NCBI GenBank assembly: GCA_029582265.1
Contig: CM055827.1
Location: 1,570,574-1,634,573, forward strand
Direction: 5' to 3'
From: Zoroaster sp. YZ-2022
Taxonomy: Eukaryota; Echinodermata; Asteroidea; Forcipulatida; Zoroasteridae
Length of the DNA: 64,000 bases
Positions 40,433-64,000 of this stretch are shown here, one piece after another. Numbering within the stretch: the stretch's first letter is position 1; each line of letters opens with the position of its first letter. The notes below the pieces were generated by a model. It was not told the origin of the DNA. It made no database searches and saw only the letters and a list, made by a program, of their open reading frames with translations. Position numbers and translations under genes: made by a program.

Positions 40433-41439
40433 CAGGTTTTCAGGTCCTAGGTAGGCCCTACATTAATAAGGGGGGAGGGGCTGAATGTAAATCAGAGAGG
40501 TAATTCATGTGAATGCTAAGGGTACTCTTTGGGGAATTTAGAAGTATTATTTAATGATGGACCTTAGTAAAACGTAATAAGAAAGTGATTGAAAACATCA
40601 ATAAGCCTTTTTTTAAAGTACGATAGCAATACAGGAAAGCGGGGTTAACCCTATAGTTATTTACCAAAGATAACTTGTATCTGTGTCTGCCATACCAAAG
40701 GAAGACTTATTGACTTATATTTGGCATGTTTTCAGTGTCATTAAAATATTAAGAATGGGAAGGGTTTTTGGGGAAGGTGGGTGGGAGGCTTGGTTCCTCA
40801 AACCATTGCTGGGTTGAGGCATTTCATGTTATAACATTGAAACAATGGAATATTAATAAAATGATATATATCGGGGTAATATGACCCTTGTTAATTAATG
40901 CAAATTTATGCAATGTGTGTGATTATTATTCTAACACTGCTAAGAATTCATGTGAAGTTCTGGCACCCAGTTGATCGTAGGGAAAAATAATATACCTCAC
41001 GGAAGAAGTAAATAAAAATGCTTCTGATACATATAGAGGCTCTTTTGCTGAAAAATTAAAAATGGCAAAATTAAATTATCAGCACGTAAATGCTTTGTAA
41101 TGATAAATGGGAATATGGCTATAATTAATGTTACTACCAGCAGAAAACCAGTATATACTTGTGGTAATCTCGAAAAACATAAATAATCACAATTTTGTAT
41201 AAAACTTGGTGTAAAGTTGATTATGGTATTAAACATCCTTAGAAATATTGCTGTCTTGGTCTTAGTATAATTAGTGAAGAAAAATCCAAAATTAATTTCT
41301 GTCTTCCAAAGACAGAAATTCCACAGCAATGAATGCAAACTTTATAAGTGCATTTTCACTGTTTTGGCATTAAACAACACAATAAAATATGCAGAAAAAA
41401 TTGCTTTTATATATATATATATATAAAATGGGTAGCGAG

Positions 41440-41570
41440 CAAAGAAAAATTGGCTGATGCCTGACTCGAACCCGCGACTTCTCGAATACTGTATACGAGC
41501 GCTCTACCAACTGAGCTAACCAGCCCCTATCTTGATTCTTATAAAGTTTGAATGCATTTTCAGACATGAT
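41440..41570 (-). repeat. tRNA-like sequence joined to the 59-bp satellite core
   Basis: On the minus strand GGCTGGTTAGCTCAGTTGG + TAGAGCG ... GGGTTCGAGTCAGGC ... ATCAGCC. The 7-bp acceptor stem GGCTGGT/ATCAGCC pairs and boxes A and B are present. The anticodon arm is two bases too long and the T stem is poor, so a tRNA-derived SINE or pseudogene is likelier than a working tRNA. Next to it, at 41534-41567, is TCTGAAAATGCATTC + AAACTTTATAAGAATCAAG, matching the 59-bp unit. Confidence 0.6.
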
Positions 41571-41713
41571 ACCAAAAGGGTGTAGTAGTTTTAATGGTAC
41601 AGGACAACCAAAAGGGTGTAGTAGTTTTAATGGTACAGGACAACCAAAAGGGTGTAGTAGTTTTAATGGTACAGGACAACCAAAAGGGTGTAGTAGTTTT
41701 AATGGTACAGGAC
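41571..41713. repeat. 36-bp tandem repeat, four copies
   Basis: Unit ACCAAAAGGGTGTAGTAG + TTTTAATGGTACAGGACA. It begins directly beside the single 59-bp-type core at 41534-41567. Confidence 0.93.
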
Positions 41714-42559
41714 ACATCTATAAGTCAAAAAAATAAAAATAAATAAAAAAGTCGCCAGTTTCTGGTCTCTGCGCGGCATTTTTAGTTTTCTTTTCTTTTC
41801 TTTCTTTCTTTCTTTTTTGCTAGGAAACGATGTCCCAATTGCAGCCAAAATTGCTGGATCAATTAGCCCAGGTTGGACTTGATCACATTTCAGTGTATAC
41901 AGAGACAAAGTCCATATTTGGGCTAGATTGATTGGAATTCTTCAGTGCTGTAGTGACTCTTCCACATAGGGTTATGAATGTTTGCCCGATTTGTGAGGCA
42001 TCTCTAAGCCACCATACTTTGTGTATGGGAAATGTCGACTTGTTCCAATAACCGTGTATACATGTATCACGTATTTCACTGGTTGGCAAAAAAGAGAGGT
42101 TTGGCCTAAGTTTAAGTTGAATGAAGACATACATTAAGCAATTAATCTGCAAAAGTTTTGGCTTATTACTTTATGCCATTCACAAGAAAACTGAAAAATC
42201 ATTAAGACTTTTTTGTAATTCATTAAATCAAGGAATTTAGGAAAGAGTACTATTTCCTAAATTCAAGATGTTTTCACTTTTCTGAACAGGCCAGCACATC
42301 AGACCAAACATTTTCATCATTAACTTTCCACTAAGTAAGTTTCACATTAAAATTTGATTATTTATTATTAATAACGAAGTTTTATATTCCTCCAAAATCC
42401 TTAAAAATTTTACGCTCAATTGATGCTTTATTATTATTTTGAATGACCAATTCTGTATCTTACCTTTCAGGTGAAGTAGGATATGCTTTCGGTAGAATTT
42501 TTCAGTGAAATAGTTTCTGAGATTCCAATTCATTAGATTTGGGTAATTCCAAATCACAG

Positions 42560-42860
42560 GCCTGTGATTTCTCAGGATTTTTCCTGGTTTCAGGATTTGT
42601 TACAAATCTCCCTTTTTCTCAATATTTTCTTGAAAGAAGAGAAATAGCCACCAAGGAAAGAAGAGAAGTAGCCTGTATTGTGTCCAAATTAGTTCCTTGT
42701 TTGTGGGATGTGGAGAGTCTGTAAATCCTCCAAAATTAAACATCCAGGAGGTTCAGGGGGCTTTGCCCTCTAGACCAAAGGGAGACCCAGGCCTGATACG
42801 CATTTTACAGGATTTTTTACTTTTGCCAATTCCCACCCCTGAAATCACTGCTTGAAAATT
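42560..42860 (-). repeat. Single-unit copy of the repeat that carries the 58-bp array in PRMT3
   Basis: Reverse complement shows the same left flank (CAAAAGTAAAAAATCCTG), one unit (CCTGGGTCTCCCTTTGGTC + TAGAGGGCAAAGCCCCCTG) and the same right flank (AGACTCTCCACATCCC ... TCTTTCAAGAAAAT) as 3256-4620. Confidence 0.85.
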
Positions 42861-43089
42861 TATATTAGTGGGAAAAAAAAGGGAAAAAAATCATCTCATA
42901 TTAATAAAGGTTTAAATACCAAGGAAGTATATTCTGGTGTTTTGACTATTTCACTTCGGTGTTTTCATTTCAACAAAACACTCCTAGTATAAGTGGTGGA
43001 CCCCACCACGAATTCATTTACACACTTTATTACTTTATTAACCATATTTTGTATAATTTTATTAAAAACATAATGTATTGGTTTTTCTT

Positions 43090-43276
43090 TTCTCAAGAAA
43101 ACTAAATCAGCCGCGCGCCGCACCGCTGGGAGATATTTGCACGCTTTCGTTAAAAGAGGGCGCTGTTCGATAGAAAATGGCGACCCCCGGTAGTCTGTAA
43201 CTCGCTCGCGTGGGAAAGGATATTCCTGCCTAACGTGTTAATTGTAGAAATTCTACTTGACGGAAACACCTACTAG
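43090..43276 (+). promoter_or_regulatory. CpG-rich promoter / first-exon-like segment
   Basis: CCGCGCGCCGCACCGC and other CpGs in otherwise AT-rich DNA. ATGGCGACCCCCGG at about 43178 opens only a seven-codon frame. The segment ends at a strong donor, TACTAG|GTAAGC (43277). It could be the 5' exon of the 75-residue gene, of TMEM161, or of both. Confidence 0.5.
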
Positions 43277-43544
43277 GTAAGCAGTAAATAATAAAATAGC
43301 ATAACAAAATAAATGTTTTAATAAATGTAAAATACTTGTGTATAACTAAATGCAGGGCCAATGCTAACACGTGACAATGAAGGAAGTTGCAACGCTCCAT
43401 GCCTGCCTGGAGGAGTCTGGACTAGCCGCATGTTGTTAGGGCCAATAGGCATCGATAGGCCTAACAGTCAGTTACACTTACATGGACAAAAATGGGCGAT
43501 TTTAATTTGTTTTTTCCAACTTTTTATCTGTTAATTATTACGGG

Positions 43545-43926
43545 TAGAATGTTGTATCCGACTGCCACTTTTTCTCATTCAATATAACCAATAAAAGTAA
43601 TCTTTCCTACCTAGTGTCATATCTGATATAGGCCTACTTCAATCAAATTATTCCAGGATATTTATTTCATGAAAAATCAGGCATTTTTGGTATACGATGA
43701 CTTCCTCAGTCATGTCAGTCTGATCTTGTAAACTCCCCAATTAGTGACCAACACAGTCATTGTACATGCGCAGTGGCAACTATAATAGGATCATTCTATT
43801 TTCTGAAGGGGAGGATTTTTTAGAAGGGAAATAAAGTCTGAAAACCATCATAAAAGTGGATTTTAAAGATAGTTTTCGCTTTATGTACCACCAACAATCG
43901 ATAGAATAATTTTTTAACCAATAACT
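43545..43926 (+). mobile_element. GGGTAGAATGTCG MITE, right-truncated and internally deleted
   Basis: Left end GGGTAGAATGTTGTATCCG, then the family interior (AATCAGGCATTTTTGGTATAC, CTGAAGGGGAGGATTTTTTAG, ATCGATAGAAT). The right end is lost near 43926. Confidence 0.7.
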
Positions 43927-43929
43927 GTA

Positions 43930-44975
43930 GCGATAACACCCAAACGCCACTTAACACATTTCCGTATGTGCCACCATGTAAAATTAAAAATCTTCTAGAA
44001 GTCATAAAAATCAAACGGTCCCGAATTTCCGAACAAAATTTTCAGATAATGCAGTGTAATTCTTACTCTTTAAGATAAGATAATCCGTGAGGTTGTGCTT
44101 GCGATATTTGTCCAGATATTTACATTTTTCGATGACGTCTTTTGTGTTCCGGCTCGCTCACTTTGTGTATTTTGACATGACTTTTAGCATTTGACCCCGT
44201 TTGGCGGTCTCATAAAAATTGCATTTTGGGTTGATTTTAGAGATTTGCATGAAAGTTCAGGGGTCAAAATGTGACGCGGGACAACTACTGAATAATGAAA
44301 AGGTGTTTTGATTTGATGAGAACGATTGTTAAGGTAAGAAAAGAGGTATTTTTCAGCACTTTTTTGCAAAAATATGTAACTTTTTCATATATAAAGTGTT
44401 CAAATGTGTGTTAAATCTTGAACCCCGTTGTGGATTCACACATTTGGACATTCTCTGCACTGTTTTTTAACAATATAAACAGAGACTGGTCATGAAAACA
44501 TTAGCGAACTCTAGCGACAGGGGCTTTTTAGGGGTCATGTCGGGGCGCCCGCGCCGTAAAAAAAATCATATGAATGGAGCGGAGGAATACACAAGTTCAA
44601 GTGCAAGTTCAAATATTACTCTTCTACAGTAATTATTAAATGATGTATTTATTTTTTGTGTATTTTTTTATATTTGGAAGTAAGGAATTATGAATTACTG
44701 ATTTAGTTTTTTGTCATGGGTAATTATTTTTTTAATTTTTAATTTTTTTGAAAAAAATAATACCAAATCACATACATGTATGCTGTATCCTTCCTCCGTT
44801 GATGTAGTGCCCAAGAAAGTAAAATTTTCAAATTTTCACAAAATGTTTCTTGATGTAGGCCTACTGTTAAATCATCATCATCATCATGCTAAATGAGCTA
44901 GGTACCCAGTTCCATTAGATGTTTTTATTCAGTAGTTATATATAAATATTTCTTCATGATGTGTGTCAATTATTT
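43930..44975. other. Intron or intergenic sequence, no feature recognised
   Basis: No repeat family from elsewhere in the window and no convincing exon was found. A CAT trinucleotide run is at 44873-44886. Confidence 0.35.
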
Positions 44976-45019
44976 CAGGGATTTTTACAAAAACTGTGGA
45001 ATTTGTTTACTAAAAAAAA

Positions 45020-45780
45020 ATGAGCCAGGTGTAAACCAAGGACAAATCCAGAGAAAGTGAAGGCGTACTAGGTCAAAGAGGATCTCAACATACAACAGTA
45101 AGTCAAATAAAATTCAAAAAACCTGTTTTCCCCCATTTTGTTTATTTCATATTATTTGCTTCAATATGCTTTTTATCAAGTTTAAAATTTGTGACAAATC
45201 AAGAAATTTTGTCTCCTCTAGATAACATATGTGCGTCTCCCATCTGATGACGTTGATGAAGACATTATCGTGGAGAAAGTTGAGCTTCGGTGTGATCCTA
45301 CAGATACCAAGGAAAAGGTACGATTATCAACCAAGTGCTTTGTTGATTTATGGTTGATGCAAATCATGATTTTACATTTCAGTTCCCATACAGTTACAAC
45401 TCAAAAACTGAACAATAGTTGTTTAGTTATTTATTTTTTTATTTCGATCACTCAGTAACCTGTGGGCTTCAAGATACCTGTGAAAAGAATTAATTTTTAT
45501 TACCACATTACCACTTTACTTTCATTTGTTGTTGAATTTAACAATATGCCATGCTACATATATGAGTTCATAATGATTGCAGATTATTTCTTTTCAGAAT
45601 TTAACTTAATTTAGTGATTTGTCAACTTATGGATAATTTATTTACTCATGCTTTCAGGTAACTCAAAGCCAGGAGTGGTTTAACATCAAATACGAAGGAC
45701 CAGATGATGCAGTGTATACCTTTAAGTTGAAAGAAGACTGGATTGCTGGAGATTTAAAAATACTAGGGCAGGATCAATAA
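45020..45780 (+). CDS. Predicted 75-residue protein, three coding exons, unrecognised
   Basis: Coding exons 45020-45028, 45222-45317 and 45658-45780 (TAA). The exon with ATG begins after TATTTCAG at 44979. The product starts MSQITYVRLPSDDVDEDIIV and ends DWIAGDLKILGQDQ. It is acidic, with no signal peptide or membrane segment. The codon pattern is protein-like and both exon borders at 45222-45658 are clean. The weak point is the first donor (CAG|GTGTAA). A stronger donor (ACA|GTAAGT at 45098) would put a stop after four codons, and no other in-frame ATG exists. AATAAA overlaps the stop codon at 45776-45781. I do not recognise the family. Confidence 0.55.
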
Positions 45781-46165
45781 AGTGGGCTTCAACTACAAAC
45801 CTGATCTTGACGACGAAAATGGTCAAAATTGCACAATATTACAACATTTAAATGCCAATATCTGAAGAACCAAACTATTTATTTGAAAACAAATCACATC
45901 ATTGACTTTCCCTTATTCCCAGCTTCAATTTAAGGTATAACTTGGCATATACTTAATTTTTGGTATAACTTAGTACAATTAATTCTAAAATGCCCAAAAT
46001 CGGCGGCACAAGTAATTGGAATTTTACCAATTTTAAAAGCCTGTATCTCAAGAACTAAAATAAATATTTGAAAACAAATTGTACCACTGACTCTGTCTCA
46101 TCAAGAGCTTTAATTTGGTGTATAACTTAGTCCAGAAACATTAATTATTAAAAATAGGGTTTCAT

Positions 46166-46440
46166 AGCTAATAACTGGTTAGTGGTTGCAAAAAAAATTC
46201 CAAAAAAACCCTTAAAAAGTGGCGGTCGGAACCGCCAGTTGACAAGATCATAACTGACATGACTGAGGAAGTCATCATATACCAAAAATGTCTGATTTTT
46301 CATGAAATAAATATCCTGGAATAATTTGAAGTATATGTCCATCATCATCCATATGTTCTCCACCTTACTAGGTAGGTAAAGATTACATTATTGGTTATAT
46401 TGAATGAGAAAAAGTGGCGGTCAGATACGACATTCTACCC
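46166..46440 (-). mobile_element. GGGTAGAATGTCG MITE, internally deleted
   Basis: The right end ACTTTTTCTCATTCAATATA ... GACATTCTACCC is intact. The left part TAACTGGTTAGTGGTTGC ... AGTGGCGGTCGGA is joined to the middle of the element in a rearranged way. Compare 7418-8345 and 46926-47608. Confidence 0.65.
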
Positions 46441-46925
46441 ACCTAGTGATTAGGTAACCTTGGTCCTTGCCCAAGCCCCAAGCAGACACTTTTGGCATAA
46501 AATCCTGGGATAGGCCTAACAAAAAAATAAAAATAATAATAAGCCTAATAAAATAAAACTTTCACCAAAATTACCGATCTCACAATACTGAACTATATGC
46601 CAAAAATGATCTGCTTGCTTAATTAATTGTATTAACCCTCCTATAGGTTTAACAATCAAAGACACTCAAAATTTGTATGTAACTCCCAACCCATTGACTT
46701 TGTGCAGTGCACTCAAATAAATGCAAGGACATGTGGTTATGGTACTTGGTAGGAGGTCAAACCAAAACCACTCAACTGTATATGAGCTCTGTGTGACTCT
46801 GCATATAACTTATGTAGGACATACACAAGTGTGTTTGACTTTGCCGCTAACTCCAGCACAAAAATACACATGTGTGAACAATTGGCAATGCAACCAAAAA
46901 TACTCAAGTGACTGTCTGTGGGTGC

Positions 46926-47608
46926 GGGTAGAATGTCGTATCTGGCCGCCACTATTTTTCAGTCCTACTAATTGCCGACCCCTGCCGACATCTACCGACA
47001 ACTCTTAAATGCTCAAGATACGACATGGACTGTACCATTATACACGAGGGTGATGGTAATCAAGGAGATTGTTAAGTTGTGACAACAGAGGGCTTCTATA
47101 AGTGAATATGGAATGAGATGTCGGTAGGTTTTAAGAGTTGTCGGTAGATGTCGGCAGGGGTCGGCAATTAGTAGGACCCCTATTTTTCATTAAATATAAC
47201 AATAATGTAATCTTACCTACCTGGTAAGGTGGAGAACATATGGATAATGATGGACATATACTTCAAATTATTCTAGGATATTTATTTCATGAAAATCAGG
47301 CATTTTTGGTATACGGTGACTTCCTCAGTCATGTCAGTCTGATCTTGTCAACTCCACAATTAGTGACCAACACAGTCATTGTACATGCGTAGTGGCAACT
47401 ATAATAGGATCCTTCTATTTTCTGAAGGGGAGGATTTTTTTAGAAGGGAAATCAAGTCCGAAAACCATCATAAAAGTGGATTTTAAAGATAGTTTTCGCT
47501 TTCTGTACCACCAAAAATCGATAGAATGATTTTTTAACTGGTTAGTGGTTGCAAAAAAAAATCCAAAAAAGCCCTTAAAAAGTGGCGGCCGGATACGACA
47601 TTCTTTCC
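46926..47608 (+). mobile_element. GGGTAGAATGTCG MITE nested in the TTAA element
   Basis: Both ends are present (GGGTAGAATGTCG; CGACATTCTTTCC) with exact 8-bp duplication GTGGGTGC at 46918-46925 and 47609-47616. It is interrupted near its left end by the foldback 46962-47179. Confidence 0.82.
46962..47179. mobile_element. Foldback element nested inside the MITE
   Basis: GTCCTACTAATTGCCGACCC ... and its complement ending AATTAGTAGGAC, arms about 46 bp. CTATTTTTCA flanks both sides (46952-46961 and 47180-47189), a likely 10-bp target duplication. Confidence 0.75.
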
Positions 47609-47845
47609 GTGGGTGCGGTGCTTACTGGGCCAAATTTCAGCCTGGGCATAGGAGGGTTAATTAGCAGATTAGAAGTTGAAAAAATTGCCCCTGTTTTGTA
47701 TGTTATGATATGTGGTGATATGTGTATTGGTCCTAAGTTAGAATGGGGCTACCAGTTAAATCAACTGTTTATCTCCCGACGCAAGAATTTCACCAATCTA
47801 TATATATCGCGGAACCCGCTGCTATATGGGATTCTAGCCGGCCAA

Positions 47846-47975
47846 TCGGGCAAGCTCGGTGGTCGAGAGGTTAAGACATCTGCACTAGTAAGCAGGAGGT
47901 CGTGGGTTCGAATCCCGCCCGAGTCGCCTGTGTAGTTTTTTCACAGACACTCAGAAGGCACTGAGTATAGGGCAA
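47846..47975 (+). repeat. tRNA-derived SINE-like repeat (second family)
   Basis: GGCAAGCTCGGTGGTCGAGA ... GTGGGTTCGAATCCCGCCC + GAGTCGCC, then a tail also seen at 10320-10380 (CAGAC-CTCAGAAGGCAC). The acceptor stem has a bulge and there is no clear tRNA intron, so it is tRNA-derived rather than a gene. Confidence 0.6.
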
Positions 47976-48737
47976 AATTAAATCAATAGTGTGTATGTAC
48001 TTCTGAAGTAGTTCGCTTTTGTTTCTCACTTCCAAAAGCTGAAAAAAACTGTCCTAATTTTGTTTCCATGGAATTTCTGAATTGACTCACAATGGCAATT
48101 TTATTTTAATCGCGATTTGCTGATATCTCGATAGATTAAAAAGGTTCTCGATATCGTAATTGAATAATAAAAGGTATCGCGATATTCGATATTATCATGT
48201 TATCGCCCAAGCTTAATCATTAGGCCCAATCACCATTACTTTAGCCTATAAAGGCATTACCTGCACAAATTGCACACGGTGCTGCTTCAAGTTGAAGGTA
48301 TTGTATGGTACCCTAAATTCAATAATTTGGGCACTTTGGGGGCTTATTGGGTGCTCGTAATATTTGTTGTGTAAAAAGTACAGGTACCTCTAGGGACAGA
48401 AAAGAAGTGGGAGATATTTGGGCAATAACGGAGACAATATAACTCTTGAGATATATATTTTTCCTGTCCAAAAACAAATTGATAAAAAGACAATGAATGT
48501 TACTTTATAAAAATGTCCCTCTGGGAATATTTACGTGTGCGCGATTTATGATGACACAACTTTCGCCGTGACCAAAATTGTGAGCTCTGTAGACATCAGC
48601 CTCACGATGTTTTGCTGACATTTTCTTGGCTCCAAAAAGTATTTTCAGGTACACTAGGCTTTGAGAACAAATTAATCAAATTGAAGCTGAATTATGATTA
48701 TTACATTTATTTATTTTATTACAATTTGATTAAAATC

Positions 48738-49463
48738 TTAACTCTAACCCCCTAGGTATTCTGGCTAGGAACCTTCCTGAATCCTCCAAAATCCATCAGT
48801 GCACTTTTGGAAACATGCCCTTATCTTTAACCCTAACCACCCTGAATCCATCAAAATCCATCCCCCTGTTTTGGAGGATTTCGGCGGATTCAGGATATCT
48901 CCACATTGAGCATATGGCGGACTTTGATGGATTCAGGATTTCAATAGTTTTTAACTGCTTGGTCATGTTGGTTGATGTATTTTGATGGATTATAGTTACA
49001 TGTACTGTACATGTACAGCCAACACTTGTATGTGTTAGATTTTGATGGATTCTATGCAGCAACATACTATACAAATTTTCATGTGAGCATGGTATCCTGA
49101 ATCCGCCAAAATCCGCCAGAAATTTAGTGGTGGATTTTGGCGGATTCAGGATACATGTATGTCCAATATCTACACTGGCGGATTCTGATGGATTCAGGAC
49201 ACCAGCATTTTGTGTGTGACAAAAATGGTGGATTTTGGTGGATTCAGGATACTTTCTAGTAAAAATACCCAAGGGGTTAGGGTTAAAATGCACCATGCAT
49301 TTTCATTGATCTTTCATATTCAGCACTTATGGCCTGTACTTCTTGCCAGGTAGTAATTTTGTCCCATTTGAAGAGGTGAAAGCACCAGTTTCCAACAGTG
49401 CTGAATTTTTCCCAGAAAGTGCCCCTTGGAGGATTTTGTAGGATATGGGGTGGTTAGGGTTAA
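48738..49463 (-). mobile_element. TTAA-bounded element (CCCTAACC group) with nested insertion
   Basis: Reverse-orientation relative of 10716-10978 and 34145-34412. It is split at ATCTTTAA by the element 48827-49286; the homologue at 34.3 kb is continuous at that point. Confidence 0.75.
48827..49286. mobile_element. TTAA-bounded element nested in 48738-49463
   Basis: TTAACCCTAACCACCC ... CAAGGGGTTAGGGTTAA. The interior is a dense series of GATTTTGGCGGATTCAGGAT-like words in both orientations. Confidence 0.75.
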
Positions 49464-49680
49464 TACCAAGTATTTTCAAAAAGGAAAACTAACCAATGGA
49501 ATGGAAGATTCCGTCACAATAAGTGGTTGCAAAAACAATGCAAACATTTGAACCTTTAACCCTTACCATGCTGAACACAACAGATCTAGAGCATAGAGGA
49601 AATGACCCTGCTTTGTTCCTTCCACATAATGCTAGCATGTACCAGTATTAAAACATACTGACTTCCTTGTTTATCTGAAA

Positions 49681-50377
49681 TTAACCCTCCTAGTTTTGGT
49701 ACCTTTTGCATACAAGTTGATAATAATAATAATAATAATGTGTGGATTTATATAGCGCACGTATCCACCAACTAAGTGGTGCTCAAGGTGCATTATATTA
49801 TTATCCCTGCTCATAAGGCTCATAAATCATTCCTGAAACCATCTCAGCTCCCTGGGGAGTATACAACTCAATTGCTGCCATTTCTAGCGCATATAGAGCA
49901 AACCAACTCTGCCTTCACAGGTACCCATTTAACCCCTGGATAGAGAGAAGCAATTATGATTAAGTGTCTTGCTCAAGGACACAAGTGTCATGGCCGTGAT
50001 TCGAACCCACATTATGTTGCTAACACCAGAACTTGAATCCGGTAAGCTAAACCGCTCGGCCACGACACCATGGTTTTGAATGGTGAAATAACTGTACAGT
50101 ATTGATTCCCCCAAATGGTTTTGCATGGTACATGTAGGTCAGCTAATACAAAACCTTGTTTGGATCTTTCCAAATTTATGGTAATACAAAACCTTGTTTG
50201 GATAGTTCTAAGTGGTGAATCAATGGACCCTCTATGCATTTGAATGGATTTGAATGGTAGTAAAGCTTGCTACCAACACTGTTCAAATGGTATCACCATG
50301 TGTGTACAAAACCAATGGGCATTTTTGAAAGTGGAAATTTTGAATGGTTTCAAATGGTCTATCAGTAGGAGGGTTAA
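49681..50377. mobile_element. TTAA-bounded element (CCCTCCTA group) with nested SINE
   Basis: TTAACCCTCCTAGTTT ... ATCAGTAGGAGGGTTAA. The interior outside the SINE repeats TTTGAATGGT-like words. SINE copy 5 occupies 49721-50069. Confidence 0.7.
49721..50069 (-). mobile_element. tRNA-derived SINE, copy 5
   Basis: ATAATAATG tail at the left, reversed head GATTCGAACCC ... CGCTCGGCCACGACACC at the right. Very close to copies 2 and 6. Confidence 0.88.
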
Positions 50378-50588
50378 AACTAAGTATTAGACATTAGGAA
50401 GAATTATTAGAAGAATTATTATTGGCCTAATTCTAGTATGGAGTTAAAAAACTAACAATATAGTATATTTTGTTATGTGATGCTTAAGTGACAAACCTGT
50501 TTTAATATTAACTTTTATTTCATTACAGAGGATTTTAAGTATTTTTTCCTAAGATGATGCAACATTGAGTGTTGCTTACAACAATAAA

Positions 50589-63091
<12,503 letters not shown>

Positions 63092-64000
63092 GTGAGTTTT
63101 TAAAACTAATCTGAGATTTACTGTTGTTTTTGAGAAAGACTCTGTCATTAACTACCATTTTGACTTATCTTTTTTATGAGACTTGGTGACATTTTATAGG
63201 GCTACTTACAGATGTTCTTTTTGTTTCAACGTTGCGTCATTTTTTAAACTGACCTTTACTTGGAGGGAGATTGAAGGTTCTGACCCATTTATATGTTTTT
63301 TCAAACAGCAAAAATGATGAAATAGCACATTATTCAATGACATCATAAAGACTAATTCTGCCATTACAATGCACAAGCAATTTGTGAGTGGTCAATATAT
63401 ATTTTAGATATAAGACTCACTGGGGATCAACCCTATTTTTTGTTTTGATTGGGGGTTGAGTTCATCAAGAGAATATTTTCTGTGGGATTAAAACAAATTG
63501 ATGACTTTATTTATCTCATTTGAAATTGATTTTTTTCTTTGTACAAGGAAAATGTTAGTGAACAGATTTTCAAAGTATTGCCTGTGAAATAGCGAGAATT
63601 GAAGGAATTGAAGGGAAGTTACAACATTAGTATTTGGAAATGTACCTACATTTTAACCCATCAAATTAACCTGGGCAAGTTTCTTAACCCTTCTACAATC
63701 AGAGCAATTTTTGAAACAACCCATTCTGGCCACTCCAAGCTGTTGCAGTTGTTGCCAGTGGCCTCATATGGTTACCCTTCTGTGCACTATCACACCACTA
63801 AGATTGCAGGGTAAAGTGGTCTCCCATTGATACATTGCAGGCCATACTAATATATTCAAACAACCAGCTACAACCAGCTGTAAACCTGACCATGTATTTT
63901 GACTGTAAGCACACCTATACAAAAACCACTAAAGACTGGTTTGTAATGGCCTTCAGTGTGTGTCGAGTATGTAATCAGAGATGGTCTTATTTACAGTGGC
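63092..64000 (+). other. TMEM161 intron (right end of window)
   Basis: The donor AGC|GTGAGT follows the exon ending 63091 and no further TMEM161 exon is seen. TTAACCCTTCTACAATC at 63684 looks like the left end of another TTAA element whose right end is not in the window. Confidence 0.5.

Larger units (their letters stand above)
46632..47660. mobile_element. TTAA-bounded element (CCCTCCTA group) carrying two nested insertions
   Basis: TTAACCCTCCTATAGG ... GCATAGGAGGGTTAA. Its own interior has ACTCAAATAAATGCA- and ACTCAACTGTAT-type repeated words. It is interrupted by the MITE 46926-47608. Confidence 0.7.

Noticed and set aside
41440..41526. Functional tRNA gene on the minus strand
   Set aside because: The acceptor stem pairs and both internal boxes are present, but the anticodon arm has 19 instead of 17 bases and the T stem is poor. 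It is joined to a dispersed repeat.
43820..44014. Minus-strand 64-codon ORF
   Set aside because: Mostly inside a GGGTAGAATG MITE copy; no similarity to known proteins recognised and no splice context.
47846..47930. Functional tRNA gene
   Set aside because: The acceptor stem needs a bulge, and the same sequence with its tail recurs at 10245, so it is a tRNA-derived repeat.

Overview
This is animal nuclear DNA: AT-rich, intron-rich, protein-coding on both strands and crowded with transposable elements. The window suggests an invertebrate deuterostome (an echinoderm or related ambulacrarian is my guess, from the Mag/SURL-like Ty3 element, the tRNA-derived SINEs and gene divergence from human). 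No single sequence fixes the species.

Three conserved genes can be rebuilt exon by exon, and every exon junction keeps the reading frame. PRMT3 (protein arginine methyltransferase 3) lies on the minus strand at 200-8719. Its C-terminal half runs off the left edge. CSDE1/UNR (five cold-shock-domain RNA-binding protein, 808 residues) is complete on the plus strand at 11209-35891, with a probable non-coding first exon ending at 9026. PRMT3 and CSDE1 are therefore head to head over a short shared promoter near 8.72-9.0 kb. TMEM161 (multi-pass membrane protein) is on the plus strand from 50589 and runs off the right edge. Its first 372 residues are in the window. Between CSDE1 and TMEM161, after a CpG-rich first-exon-like segment at about 43.1-43.28 kb, a three-exon 75-residue ORF (45020-45780) is predicted that I do not recognise.

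Mobile and repeated DNA fills the introns. It includes a 4.76-kb Ty3/Gypsy-type LTR retrotransposon (57253-62010, minus strand, 213-bp LTRs differing at four sites, 5-bp target duplication) inside a TMEM161 intron. A 2.86-kb non-LTR retrotransposon (26920-29778, 12-bp target duplication) sits inside a CSDE1 intron. There are seven tRNA-derived SINE copies and at least 15 short elements bounded by TTAACC...GGTTAA. Nested MITEs occur with 8-bp target duplications, and long foldback elements include two with hammerhead-ribozyme-like cores.

Large tandem arrays (58-, 59-, 64- and 69-bp units) lie in PRMT3 and CSDE1 introns. Several are expansions of modules belonging to dispersed elements seen elsewhere in the window. 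The long repetitive ORFs over these arrays are artefacts of unit length, not genes.
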